IMG/VR virus record: IMGVR_UViG_3300025030_000403
Span: 1-24,594 of that record
Source: a virus
Length of the DNA: 24,594 nucleotides
Strand: one strand, 5' to 3'
The translations under genes and the position numbers were made by a program. The notes below the pieces were generated by a model. The model saw only the letters and a program-made list of their open reading frames with translations, had not been told where the DNA came from and made no database searches. Shown piece by piece: positions 7,806 to 14,104 of this stretch (position 1 is the first letter of the stretch; each line of letters begins with the position of its first letter).

Positions 7806-8367
7806 AAATATCCACGTCAGTTACATTCTCAATCACTTTTTCTTGCACTTTACGCTCCGATAAAAAGTTCAGCTGGAATACAGGCCTGCTATCTTGGCTC
7901 AGCGTAACCTCTTGCGGAATAGACTTCTCGTTGAACTTTACCCTATCTCTCAATCCCGCAATCTTCATGGCATGTTCAGCCCTAGCCTTTGCGATACCAG
8001 CTTGTGCAGCAGTCAATTCTTCGCCCTTTGCAGCCGCTTGTTCGAGGTACATGGCAGCATCATCAGCAAGTGCCATCGCGGACGCTTGCATGGCAGGTTC
8101 TAGCGCGTCTCTGTGGAAGGCCATCCACTTGATTAGTTGCTCACGCGATAGTCCTAGCTTCTTGGATGTATCGTCAAGCGTTAATCCGTTCACCAGATAA
8201 TTCAGTATCGCACCAGCACCTCCGACAGCTTCAATGCGCCTTGCTGAATCTTCACTTGGCGCAATAAGGTTCTTGATATTCTCGACGCGCAATACCTTCA
8301 TCGTCTCGTCATCAAGAGCGACTATTTTATTATCGTCAACGATGGCGATTCCTTTTGAATGGTTCAT
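7789..8367 (-). CDS. terS: Terminase small subunit (probable)
   Basis: A 192-residue protein with an HTH-like segment GLTLDDTSKKLGLSREQLIK (about 61-80) followed by WMAFHRDALEPAMQASAMAL and a long alanine-rich helical region (to about 140). This layout, a DNA-binding HTH before a coiled oligomerisation region, is that of small terminases, which recognise the packaging site and regulate TerL. It lies upstream of TerL in the same operon, separated by nucleotide-metabolism genes. Alternative: another HTH regulator; position favours TerS. Confidence 0.72.
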   Translation of the reverse strand: MNHSKGIAIVDDNKIVALDDETMKVLRVENIKNLIAPSEDSARRIEAVGGAGAILNYLVNGLTLDDTSKKLGLSREQLIKWMAFHRDALEPAMQASAMALADDAAMYLEQAAAKGEELTAAQAGIAKARAEHAMKIAGLRDRVKFNEKSIPQEVTLSQDSRPVFQLNFLSERKVQEKVIENVTDVDIYDTNE

Positions 8368-8510
8368 GGTTTTTTAGGATAGGTGTATATTTGAGTAAGC
8401 GCTGCAAGAATAAGGAATACAGCAGCCCATACTCTATGGTCTGAATGACCACTTGCCATCCATACATTTGCCATTATCAAATTGGCATAAAATGCTATTT
8501 CATTTTTCAT
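8364..8510 (-). CDS. Small one-pass membrane protein, 48 aa
   Basis: ATG at 8510 overlaps the previous stop (TAATG) and the stop overlaps the TerS start (ATGA). The product begins MKNEIAFYANLIMANVWMAS and has one hydrophobic segment, VWAAVFLILAALTQIY (about 27-42), followed by a short basic end KKP. That predicts a single transmembrane helix. Small membrane proteins in phages include holins and superinfection factors, but nothing here decides the function. Confidence 0.6.
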   Translation of the reverse strand: MKNEIAFYANLIMANVWMASGHSDHRVWAAVFLILAALTQIYTYPKKP

Positions 8511-8734
8511 TATGCAATACCGTCAATTCTATTGCGAAAATCTATCATAGATTGTTTGTTGGCACGACCTTCAACACTACCCACAAAATCGGATTCGCAA
8601 GCATCACAGTGCAAAAATTGAGATTCAATCATGCCATTTTGTTCAGCGTATTCAACTTCGATATTTTCATATTGCAGTGTTGCGTTACCTTCTTCGCATA
8701 GATGGCATCTATATTCATTGCAGCTTCTGCACAT
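8510..8734 (-). CDS. MqsA/YgiT-like zinc-binding protein, 74 aa
   Basis: The chosen start at 8734 gives MCRSCNEYRCHLCEEGNATL; a longer in-frame start at 8851 would overlap the upstream gene widely and is disfavoured. Two Cys pairs (CRSC/CHLC and CDAC) flank a beta segment, and the tail GRANKQSMIDFRNRIDGIA closely resembles the N-K-x-x-M-x-x-F-x-x-x-V-D-G end I recall in phage proteins annotated as MqsA-family antitoxins. The HTH domain of full MqsA is absent and no MqsR-like toxin is adjacent. Function may be unrelated to toxin-antitoxin activity. Confidence 0.65.
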   Translation of the reverse strand: MCRSCNEYRCHLCEEGNATLQYENIEVEYAEQNGMIESQFLHCDACESDFVGSVEGRANKQSMIDFRNRIDGIA

Positions 8735-8939
8735 CTTTAGGTTCAACTTCGCAGCAGCCACAATCGCATTCATTATCATCCTCTGCCATTTCGTTGCAGA
8801 TAGATTGCCACTGTGCTTTATACATTGTCTTGAGTGTATCCAATGTACCAATTACTTCGCTGTAAGTTGTCTCTTCTGCATCAAACTTATCGCCAATGAA
8901 ATCCATCAATTCGTCAAACAAATCTTGTTTTTCACTCAT
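8715..8939 (-). CDS. Hypothetical acidic Cys-containing protein, 74 aa
   Basis: ATG at 8939 is chosen because GAGGAG lies directly upstream; an earlier in-frame TTG would run through that site. The product MSEKQDLFDELMDFIGDKFD... is acidic and helical, ending with ECDCGCCEVEPKDVQKLQ, a cluster of four cysteines. The cluster may bind metal. It overlaps the downstream MqsA-like gene by 20 bases, implying coupled translation. Not recognised. Confidence 0.65.
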   Translation of the reverse strand: MSEKQDLFDELMDFIGDKFDAEETTYSEVIGTLDTLKTMYKAQWQSICNEMAEDDNECDCGCCEVEPKDVQKLQ

Positions 8940-8943
8940 ATCA

Positions 8944-9168
8944 CTACTCCTCAAAATTCTTCACTTCGTGCATTTCGCACATACCATGAAAGTTGTCCAT
9001 AAAAATAATTGCATTCCCACCTTCACACGCGCATCCAAATCCAGCAACATCACTTACGCTTCCTTGATTGATACCGCTATTCCACGGATGTTTAAATATC
9101 ACGCGCTGATGCTTACAATTACAGCAACAGCTATCGTACCATCTAGGCTTCATACAAGTATCAGACAT
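8944..9168 (-). CDS. Cys-rich hypothetical protein, 74 aa
   Basis: ATG at 9168 has an AAGGAAT ribosome-binding site; earlier in-frame codons lie inside the RHH gene. The product MSDTCMKPRWYDSCCCNCKH continues with FGCACEGG and MCEMHEV. The Cys/His spacing (CCCNC ... CAC ... CEMH) suggests a zinc-binding fold. It is one of three consecutive small Cys-rich genes here. Role unknown. Confidence 0.65.
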   Translation of the reverse strand: MSDTCMKPRWYDSCCCNCKHQRVIFKHPWNSGINQGSVSDVAGFGCACEGGNAIIFMDNFHGMCEMHEVKNFEE

Positions 9169-9298
9169 GATTATTCCTTTCCAACCAATCGGTAACAGCC
9201 CTGCGAATAATCTCGCTGACAGGCATTCCAGTCGCAAGTTTCGCAGACTTTAATCTTGACAGCAATTCAAGCGGGAAATAAAGGTTGATACGTTTCAC
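9161..9298 (-). CDS. Ribbon-helix-helix DNA-binding protein, 45 aa
   Basis: A GTG start at 9298 overlaps the metallophosphoesterase stop (GTGA), and the stop overlaps the next gene start. The product begins MKRINLYFPLELLSRLKSAK and continues LATGMPVSEIIRRAVTDWLE. A short beta strand (RINLYF) followed by two helices with SEIIRRAV is the classic ribbon-helix-helix pattern (Arc/MetJ/CopG-like dimer inserting the strand into the major groove). It is a candidate transcription regulator and the only obvious one in the left operon. Its operator is unknown. Confidence 0.75.
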   Translation of the reverse strand: MKRINLYFPLELLSRLKSAKLATGMPVSEIIRRAVTDWLERNNHV

Positions 9299-10512
9299 TT
9301 TATACTCACCCACGATTCTGTGTGTTCTGTTCGCTCAATAGCATCTGACACGTTCACCGGCATTGTGAATGTGATTCCGTGGTCGCGGTGCGTTATCCAC
9401 ATTGCTTGACGGGGTTGTTCATACGGGAAGTTATTAGCGTATGCGTATTCATTGTAACCGCATAATGAGCTATTTACGATAAGTCGCTGCAACTGTATGA
9501 GTTGATGGAAGTGCCCGAGTAGCAATGTGTCATATCCCATATCAATCTGATTGTTACGGCTTCTTTTTTTATGGTCTCCCCTTGTTATAGGCCCGAGGCA
9601 ACCAATCATAGAATCGCCCCCTCTGAACTGATCTCCATGAGTAAGCAAGTACCTATGCCCATAAATCCGGTAGTAAGCATCCGGCCCGCTTGGGATAAAA
9701 AATGTCACGCGCTTATCAGTCTTAAAATGCTTTTCCAGTAGCACATAAGTTAACCAGTCAAGCGATGTGTATGCCCTATCCTTTGCGCGTATCTTGATGG
9801 TTGTTCGCCCATGGTTGCCCGTAACACAAGGCACGAACACTTTGCCAAACTTATCAGCAAGCGTTTCTATGCACCATATAAGCGTTCCGAACAAGTCAAC
9901 GACTGCTGGTATCAACGGGATATCATTAGTCTCTTTAAGCTCATCGTGGATGTCGCCAGATACCATGTCGCCGCCGAGTGCTACGACAATTCCGGGATAT
10001 TTCGGATTGACCATGTGATTATTCAGCAAATCGATTGCGCGATTTACAAGTTGCTTTGCGCGGTCTTGCGCTATTTCGATATTGTACTTATTCACACCAC
10101 CGATTTGCGTAGGATCAATCGTTTCGCCCCAATGCCAGTCTGAGCATAACAATGTCGGAACACCGGGCGATGACTTTGGAGGCTTGGAATCAATCAACCA
10201 ATTTGGCGGAACTGCCGATGTTTCAGACAATCCAAATATCTTCGACCTGATATATTTGTCTGTCAGTTCTTCACGTTTATATGATGATAACTGCGCTTCA
10301 AGTGTAGCGATTCGATGTTTTGTTGTATCTTCATTATTCTTTACTACAACACCGCTTGGCTTAAAGTTGCGTTCCGATGCACATTTCAACCTGTTATTAA
10401 ATGTCCCCCTAGGAATGTTTAATGATGCAGCAGCTTCAGTTTTATTACTACATACAGCAAGTGCGTCAATTGCTTCCTGCAATTGATCATCAGTATTTAA
10501 TGGCTGGCTCAT
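9295..10512 (-). CDS. Metallophosphoesterase with N-terminal HTH
   Basis: With ATG at 10512 (ATGA overlap with the previous gene) the protein has 405 residues. Residues about 10-45 hold an HTH of the type SNKTEAAASLNIPRGTFNNR. The calcineurin-like domain follows with all metal-site motifs: SDWHWGE (124-130), GGDMVSGDIH (180-189), GNHGR (232-236), THGDQFRGG (291-299) and GHFHQ (333-337). It should hydrolyse phosphodiester or phosphomonoester bonds with two metals. The HTH plus esterase pairing is found in phages and points to a nucleic-acid substrate, but the substrate is not known. Confidence 0.9.
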   Translation of the reverse strand: MSQPLNTDDQLQEAIDALAVCSNKTEAAASLNIPRGTFNNRLKCASERNFKPSGVVVKNNEDTTKHRIATLEAQLSSYKREELTDKYIRSKIFGLSETSAVPPNWLIDSKPPKSSPGVPTLLCSDWHWGETIDPTQIGGVNKYNIEIAQDRAKQLVNRAIDLLNNHMVNPKYPGIVVALGGDMVSGDIHDELKETNDIPLIPAVVDLFGTLIWCIETLADKFGKVFVPCVTGNHGRTTIKIRAKDRAYTSLDWLTYVLLEKHFKTDKRVTFFIPSGPDAYYRIYGHRYLLTHGDQFRGGDSMIGCLGPITRGDHKKRSRNNQIDMGYDTLLLGHFHQLIQLQRLIVNSSLCGYNEYAYANNFPYEQPRQAMWITHRDHGITFTMPVNVSDAIERTEHTESWVSIK

Positions 10513-10724
10513 GCGTGACACCTCGGCTTGAAAAATTGGCAGGCAACGTCTTCCATATCAACAGGAAGACCTCGTTTGAAATCGGGAACACCATCTTCCC
10601 ATACAGGAATTGGCGGCGATACCCAACAATGGTATTCTTTTGCGCCCTTAACCTTTCCATAGGAGCATACACCGCAACACTCACCGGGAAATTTTTGTTT
10701 AGGTAGTGCTGTAATCTTCGCCAT
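10509..10724 (-). CDS. Cys-containing hypothetical protein, 71 aa
   Basis: ATG at 10724, just after the upstream stop, gives MAKITALPKQKFPGECCGVC. An alternative ATG at 10736 overlaps the preceding gene. Cysteines in ECCGVCSYGK and a later YHCW...VACQFFKPRC suggest a zinc or disulfide-type small domain. The W/P-rich middle (YHCWVSPPIPVWEDGVPDFK) is typical of small phage proteins of unknown role. It is coupled to the metallophosphoesterase by an ATGA overlap. Confidence 0.6.
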   Translation of the reverse strand: MAKITALPKQKFPGECCGVCSYGKVKGAKEYHCWVSPPIPVWEDGVPDFKRGLPVDMEDVACQFFKPRCHA

Positions 10725-10725
10725 A

Positions 10726-10935
10726 TCAAGGCTCATCACAACAAATTGTATTTGATACATTCGATGGATATACGTCAATCGGCTTTCCGATTGCTTTGAC
10801 ATATCTCAAATCACTCTCACGTTTCCGTGATTCAATGAGCATTGCGCTCAATTGTTTTGGCGTATATTCTATGAATTGCCCGTTCTCTACTAACTTAAAA
10901 CTCAATACGCCATCAATAACGTTTTCTTCAAACAT
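10726..10935 (-). CDS. Hypothetical protein, 69 aa
   Basis: Starts MFEENVIDGVLSFKLVENGQ with a near-perfect Shine-Dalgarno GGAGGTGAT 1 to 6 bases upstream. The middle FIEYTPKQLSAMLIESRKRE looks helical. No motif is recognised. The strong ribosome-binding site implies good expression within the leftward unit. Confidence 0.65.
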   Translation of the reverse strand: MFEENVIDGVLSFKLVENGQFIEYTPKQLSAMLIESRKRESDLRYVKAIGKPIDVYPSNVSNTICCDEP

Positions 10936-10936
10936 A

Positions 10937-11137
10937 TCACCTCCCTCCGAAAATATCTTTCAAAAAATCCGGCATTTCACTTGAATGAGATTTATTACGA
11001 TTACGATTCTGATTAAGCATTGATTTAATTATGTCGTTGCATGGCTTGCAATATACCGCCATGCCAGCGCGCACCTTTGCATCACGCAATGTCGCCATGA
11101 ATTTACCGCAATGTTCGCAATGTAGTTCTGTAGTCAT
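10937..11137 (-). CDS. Zinc-finger protein, 66 aa, first gene of the leftward unit
   Basis: From ATG at 11137 the product is MTTELHCEHCGKFMATLRDA..., with CEHC and CKPC pairs 22 or so residues apart forming a zinc ribbon, then a basic N/R/K-rich linker and a short acidic-hydrophobic end (PDFLKDIFGGR). In-frame starts at 11158 and 11164 add an N-terminal extension but lie upstream of or within the likely promoter (11146-11174). If that promoter is right, the transcript starts at or about 2 bases before this ATG and is nearly leaderless, since no Shine-Dalgarno is present. Likely nucleic-acid binding. Confidence 0.6.
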   Translation of the reverse strand: MTTELHCEHCGKFMATLRDAKVRAGMAVYCKPCNDIIKSMLNQNRNRNKSHSSEMPDFLKDIFGGR

Positions 11138-11145
11138 GGGAGCGC

Positions 11146-11174
11146 AGTGTATAGACATATACACACAATGTCAA
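11146..11174 (-). promoter_or_regulatory. Sigma-70-type promoter for the leftward unit
   Basis: On the minus strand TTGACA (11174-11169) is followed after exactly 17 bases by TACACT (11151-11146). The predicted start is near 11139, next to the ATG at 11137. A copy of the palindromic operator (11189-11205) lies 14 bases upstream of the -35. Confidence 0.55.
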
Positions 11175-11188
11175 TTACTTTGTGAATG

Positions 11189-11205
11189 CTGTAATCCGAT
11201 TACAG
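11189..11205 (-). repeat. Palindromic operator copy 1
   Basis: CTGTAATCCGATTACAG, the only copy with the centre base in this orientation. It lies 14 bases upstream of the -35 of the leftward promoter, an activator-like position. Confidence 0.85.
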
Positions 11206-11385
11206 TTTTTGTCAATAATTATGTTCACGCTACCTGCTTTGTTCATTTTCGATGAACATTCCATAAATGGGCATGTTCGTACCCAATTTGGGTAAATCAG
11301 CCAATTTTGCGCATGATAGTTCACATAAAATTTAACCAATGTTCCAAATTACCAGCAGATTTTAATAAATGTAGGTAAATCGGAA

Positions 11386-11402
11386 CTGTAATCGGATTAC
11401 AA
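11386..11402 (+). repeat. Palindromic operator copy 2
   Basis: CTGTAATCGGATTACAA in the middle of the intergenic region, 17 bases before an inverted repeat AGTTATACT/AGTATAACT. Confidence 0.85.
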
Positions 11403-11542
11403 CTTCAAATCCGTGAAAAGTTATACTTCCTTTCTCGGATAAATAGTATAACTCTATTCAAGAATCAGGAACTCACGATTACACTTGGTCACTTAGGATG
11501 GGACTATGTTAAACGTATTCTATATTCAAGAATTAAGAATGA

Positions 11543-11559
11543 CTGTAATCGGATTACAG
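11543..11559 (+). repeat. Palindromic operator copy 3
   Basis: CTGTAATCGGATTACAG, two bases beyond the stop codon of the HD-domain gene. Confidence 0.85.
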
Positions 11560-11561
11560 TT

Positions 11562-12125
11562 TCAATTCATATATTCACGCTCAAAATCAGCAAAGTATTT
11601 CCATGAATCCATTGTTCGTTCATCACATATACGGCCAAAATCATCGGCAAGCATAAAGAATTTGAATGCTTTATAGCAATTATGATTACTAAGAAATTTA
11701 GCCATCCTGACTTTAATATCATTATCTTTCGTTGACCAAAATATCTGATGGTGCGCGATCATCCAACTAATACGGTAAATATCGAATTCGCTTACTCCAT
11801 GCTTGGCTAGTATCTGTTCAGCCATTTCAGCACCCACAACATCATGCCTGTCGTATGAATAATATACTCCACGCTTTACGTTTTCTTTCCTTGTACGACA
11901 TACTGGTTTAGCGATGTCATGTAACAAGCAAGCAAATAATCCAATCCAATACCAATCCTCTTGCTCTGATGTAGATTCTTTATACCAATCGCAAACCATG
12001 CAAGTGTGGAATAGCACATTCGGCTCACGATGATATGGACTATCCTCGCATACCTTTCCCATTAAGCATACGGCATATTCAAACCCAAGAATCTTATTGT
12101 AAAGTTCTAAATTTAGCATATTCAT
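11562..12125 (-). CDS. HD-domain phosphohydrolase
   Basis: A 187-residue all-helical protein with an intact HD signature: H40 (LFHTCMVCDWY), H69-D70 (ACLLHDIAKP), H94 (YDRHDVVGAE), H125-H126 (MIAHHQIFW) and D161-D162 (LADDFGR). These ligands bind one or two metals in phosphohydrolases acting on nucleotides or RNA ends. Its start overlaps the nucleotidyltransferase gene by 32 bases in another frame. NTase and HD domains are fused in bacterial CCA-adding enzymes, so a split RNA-end-processing or repair pair is plausible. Substrate unknown. No good Shine-Dalgarno is seen, consistent with coupled translation. Confidence 0.85.
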   Translation of the reverse strand: MNMLNLELYNKILGFEYAVCLMGKVCEDSPYHREPNVLFHTCMVCDWYKESTSEQEDWYWIGLFACLLHDIAKPVCRTRKENVKRGVYYSYDRHDVVGAEMAEQILAKHGVSEFDIYRISWMIAHHQIFWSTKDNDIKVRMAKFLSNHNCYKAFKFFMLADDFGRICDERTMDSWKYFADFEREYMN

Positions 12126-13146
12126 TTTTTATCTGAATTTCAATTCCACTGGTAGTTGCGTGAAGAAAGTTTCTAATCAATTCAGATTTTCCACCAATGC
12201 TATTTACAAAATGTTGCATGAAAACTCCAAGTTCTTTACCTTGAAGTCCGGTTATTCTGGATACAATTTCCCCGTTGAAGTTCTGTTTAACGCGCAATAA
12301 ATTTTCATGCTGAGATAATATCTTGCAATGCTGAATATCAAACCCATCAAATGTCTTCAATGCCAATTGCAAGAATTCAGGTTTACCAGCATACCCATCT
12401 TGCTCACGCATTTCTGTCCACGGATATTCTGGCAATCCTTGTGCCGTTTCGCACCATGTGCGGAATTCATTGTAAATCTTGCGTTTCTTATCCCGTGTAC
12501 GGCTAATGTGATTGCGATTGTGTAATAAATAAATATCCTTGTGAAAATACTTGCTCTTCGATACCCATCTAAACATTTGTTCAACCGTGTCGAATCCAAC
12601 AATAAACTCCTCGTAATTCAAATCACCAAACTCAATAATTTTCTTTATATCTTTTGATACAACTATTTCAGCAAAAGAATTGAATTGGTTATCTTTGTCT
12701 CTAAATATATAACTCAATCCTTTGTGCCCATACTTGAATCCAAGTTTCTTAAAAATCCTGCCAGCAAGATTACCAAGATCATTCCATGAATAATATGACA
12801 ATGAAGTATCATAATATTCGGTTGGAGTAAGAATTAAATCAATTTGGAAGTTTTCATAATCGAACGAATAAACTCCAGAATTAGTTACTAATTGTTTTGG
12901 TGAAAACCACCCATGAATCATATCTGCATAATTAAGAGATTCTCCGCTAAAAGTCTCAAGCAGAATATCCAAGTCTCCGAATGATTCTTTCGTGCGATAT
13001 GCTGGAATATCTAAAATACGCCTATTAACAAATGAATGATTTGCAATACCACTGCTTATTTTCTCAATAACGTAGTCGCGGATTTTTATATATTCTTCTC
13101 TATCAACCCTGCGAGTAGTTATCTCTTTTAACGCATTTCCACCCAT
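12094..13146 (-). CDS. Nucleotidyltransferase (polymerase-beta-like fold)
   Basis: The ATG at 13146 (MGGNALKEITTRRVDREEYI) is chosen because AAAAGGAT precedes it; an upstream in-frame TTG is disfavoured. The 350-residue protein has the NTase motif ESFGDLDILLE (about 54-64) with two aspartates as D-x-D and a third acid in FQIDLILTP (D103). This is the metal-binding triad of polymerase-beta-type transferases. The C-terminal half is helical, with ITGLQGKELGVFMQHFVNSI as one recognisable stretch. It probably adds nucleotides to RNA or modifies a small molecule or protein. The partner HD gene overlaps it. A promoter and palindromic operator lie immediately upstream. Confidence 0.72.
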   Translation of the reverse strand: MGGNALKEITTRRVDREEYIKIRDYVIEKISSGIANHSFVNRRILDIPAYRTKESFGDLDILLETFSGESLNYADMIHGWFSPKQLVTNSGVYSFDYENFQIDLILTPTEYYDTSLSYYSWNDLGNLAGRIFKKLGFKYGHKGLSYIFRDKDNQFNSFAEIVVSKDIKKIIEFGDLNYEEFIVGFDTVEQMFRWVSKSKYFHKDIYLLHNRNHISRTRDKKRKIYNEFRTWCETAQGLPEYPWTEMREQDGYAGKPEFLQLALKTFDGFDIQHCKILSQHENLLRVKQNFNGEIVSRITGLQGKELGVFMQHFVNSIGGKSELIRNFLHATTSGIEIQIKNEYAKFRTLQ

Positions 13147-13175
13147 AAAATATCCTTTTAAATAATTGTTCAAGC

Positions 13176-13203
13176 ATTATAGCATAAGCAAGATTTATTG
13201 CAA
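13176..13203 (-). promoter_or_regulatory. Extended -10 promoter of the nucleotidyltransferase gene
   Basis: On the minus strand TTGCAA (13203-13198), a 16-base spacer ending in TGC, and TATAAT (13181-13176) form an extended -10 promoter. The predicted start near 13169 leaves a leader of about 23 bases. The palindromic operator at 13204-13220 abuts the -35 hexamer. Confidence 0.7.
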
Positions 13204-13220
13204 CTGTAATCGGATTACAC
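13204..13220 (+). repeat. Palindromic operator copy 4
   Basis: CTGTAATCGGATTACAC, directly adjacent to the -35 box of the nucleotidyltransferase promoter; the centre is roughly 43 bases upstream of the predicted start, a class II activator-like or repressor position. Confidence 0.9.
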
Positions 13221-13257
13221 TATTTCTCACGGTTTAGCGGGAATGTGAAAATAGTTG

Positions 13258-13285
13258 TTTACTTGGCGGCGGATATGTCTATAAT
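13258..13285 (+). promoter_or_regulatory. Promoter driving the structured leader
   Basis: TTTACT (13258-13263), a 16-base spacer and a consensus TATAAT (13280-13285) point rightward. The predicted start is about 13291. It is divergent from the nucleotidyltransferase promoter, with operator copy 4 between them. Confidence 0.55.
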
Positions 13286-13290
13286 GCTCG

Positions 13291-13415
13291 ACATCAGCGT
13301 TGTGCAGCGCGAAAGAAGGTTTGACCCAGTTGTCATAGGCATGTAGGGGAGAAATCCCGCCGACCTTCTTCGGTACTGCACACTACATGACCTATAACAA
13401 CTGGGTTTTTGTTTT
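13291..13415 (+). ncRNA. Structured leader RNA with competing helices and terminator
   Basis: Helix H2 pairs 13325-13346 with 13383-13405: CCCAGTTGT/ACAACTGGG, ATAGG/CCTAT and CATGTAG/CTACATG, with one mismatch and one bulge (21 pairs), followed by TTTTTGTTTT, so it can act as an intrinsic terminator. Helix H1 pairs TGTGCAG (13301-13307) with CTGCACA (13376-13382) and AAGAAGGT (13313-13320) with ACCTTCTT (13363-13370), across a 5x5 internal loop. H1 encloses the 5' arm of H2, while the 3' arm of H2 starts right after H1, so they compete or form a pseudoknot. A GGGA-GAAA-TCCC tetraloop hairpin sits at 13347-13358. Either an attenuator for the downstream genes or a free small RNA. Confidence 0.7.
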
Positions 13416-13867
13416 ATGCGCTGATTGTATTATTGGTCTATCGGAATAGCTGCGTCACGAGAGTACATTTGGCGGGAAGGAAGTGGGTAAATCCATGTAG
13501 TCCCGTTAGAGCGCGGTGTAACGGTCTGGAGTAATGCATATTGGCGCATCAGAAGGCTTCCTAGGCGCGGGTGATGGGTGGTTGTATATATTGCTGTGCT
13601 GCTTTGGATGGCAAGGATAACCGAGTGCTTAACTGACACCGTAATGCCGCAAACGGATATATGCACTGACGGACACTTGGATACAACATGCTAGTTGGAA
13701 AACCGTTGGATATTGAATGATTGCGTTTAATTCAAGACCGGGATGCGTACTGCGAGGCTCCGAACCGGATAAAACCAGAACCCGAACTTATGCGTAATTG
13801 CATCGGTTTGGGGTAGGGTAGTTTTTGACCAAAAAGCACCAACGCCCACCATCCCGGATAAATTACA
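13416..13867. other. Region without a supported gene
   Basis: No frame here is convincing on either strand. A 78-codon minus-strand frame at 13430-13666 has no ribosome-binding site and no family character. One perfect hairpin is visible, CCGTTA-10 nt-TAACGG near 13503-13524. The stretch follows the U tract of the structured leader and precedes the Zn-ribbon gene, so it may be an extended leader of that gene. Confidence 0.4.
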
Positions 13868-14104
13868 ATGAACATAACGAAACAATGCGACACTTGCAAA
13901 CAATCCAAGCCACTCTGCGAGTTCTTCAGCCCACCACAAGGCGCGGCAACATCTTGGCAAGGAACCAGCGAACATTGCAAGCAGTGCCACAAAGAAGCGA
14001 AAGTGCCGCACGGTTACGGATATTATGGCAACAACTGGACTTACCCAGACGATACTCCGTTTGGACTGAAGTGTAATCGGATTACAGAAAGGAAGGAAAA
14101 GTGA
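13868..14104 (+). CDS. Small zinc-ribbon protein, 78 aa
   Basis: The product begins MNITKQCDTCKQSKPLCEFF and continues with SEHCKQCHKEAK, giving two CxxC pairs (about residues 7-10 and 37-40) of a zinc ribbon. A second half GYGYYGNNWTYPDDTPFGLK is aromatic-rich. Such small proteins precede DNA-modification genes in some phages. The stop (TGA 14102-14104) overlaps the GTG start of the methyltransferase frame. Operator copy 5 lies inside its last codons and encodes CNRIT, so an operator and coding sequence coincide. Ribosome-binding site is weak (GGATAA). Confidence 0.65.
   Translation: MNITKQCDTCKQSKPLCEFFSPPQGAATSWQGTSEHCKQCHKEAKVPHGYGYYGNNWTYPDDTPFGLKCNRITERKEK
14071..14087 (+). repeat. Palindromic operator copy 5
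   Basis: GTGTAATCGGATTACAG, inside the 3' end of the Zn-ribbon gene and ending two bases before the AAGGAAGG ribosome-binding site (14089-14096) of the next gene(s). Confidence 0.88.

Larger units (their letters stand above)
11165..11561. other. Operator-rich intergenic region without a gene
   Basis: I see no supported coding frame. The region holds three TGTAATCSGATTACA palindromes (listed separately), a perfect 15-bp palindrome TACCCAATTTGGGTA at 11280-11294, a hairpin GTTCAT-TTTCG-ATGAAC at 11241-11257, a 9-bp inverted repeat AGTTATACT/AGTATAACT at 11419-11427 and 11445-11453, and a direct repeat TATTCAAGAAT at 11455-11465 and 11523-11533. It separates the leftward structural unit from the nucleotidyltransferase/HD pair and looks like a control region. 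Confidence 0.6.

Noticed and set aside
10082-10486. 134-codon plus-strand frame over the metallophosphoesterase
   Set aside because: It is antisense to a gene with all five phosphoesterase motifs and has no start signal.
11189-11205. Palindromes as intrinsic terminators
   Set aside because: The 1-nt centre forces a very short AT-rich stem and no U tract follows consistently; a protein site in DNA fits better.
13430-13666. 78-codon minus-strand frame
   Set aside because: No ribosome-binding site, no family features, and isolated orientation after a terminator.
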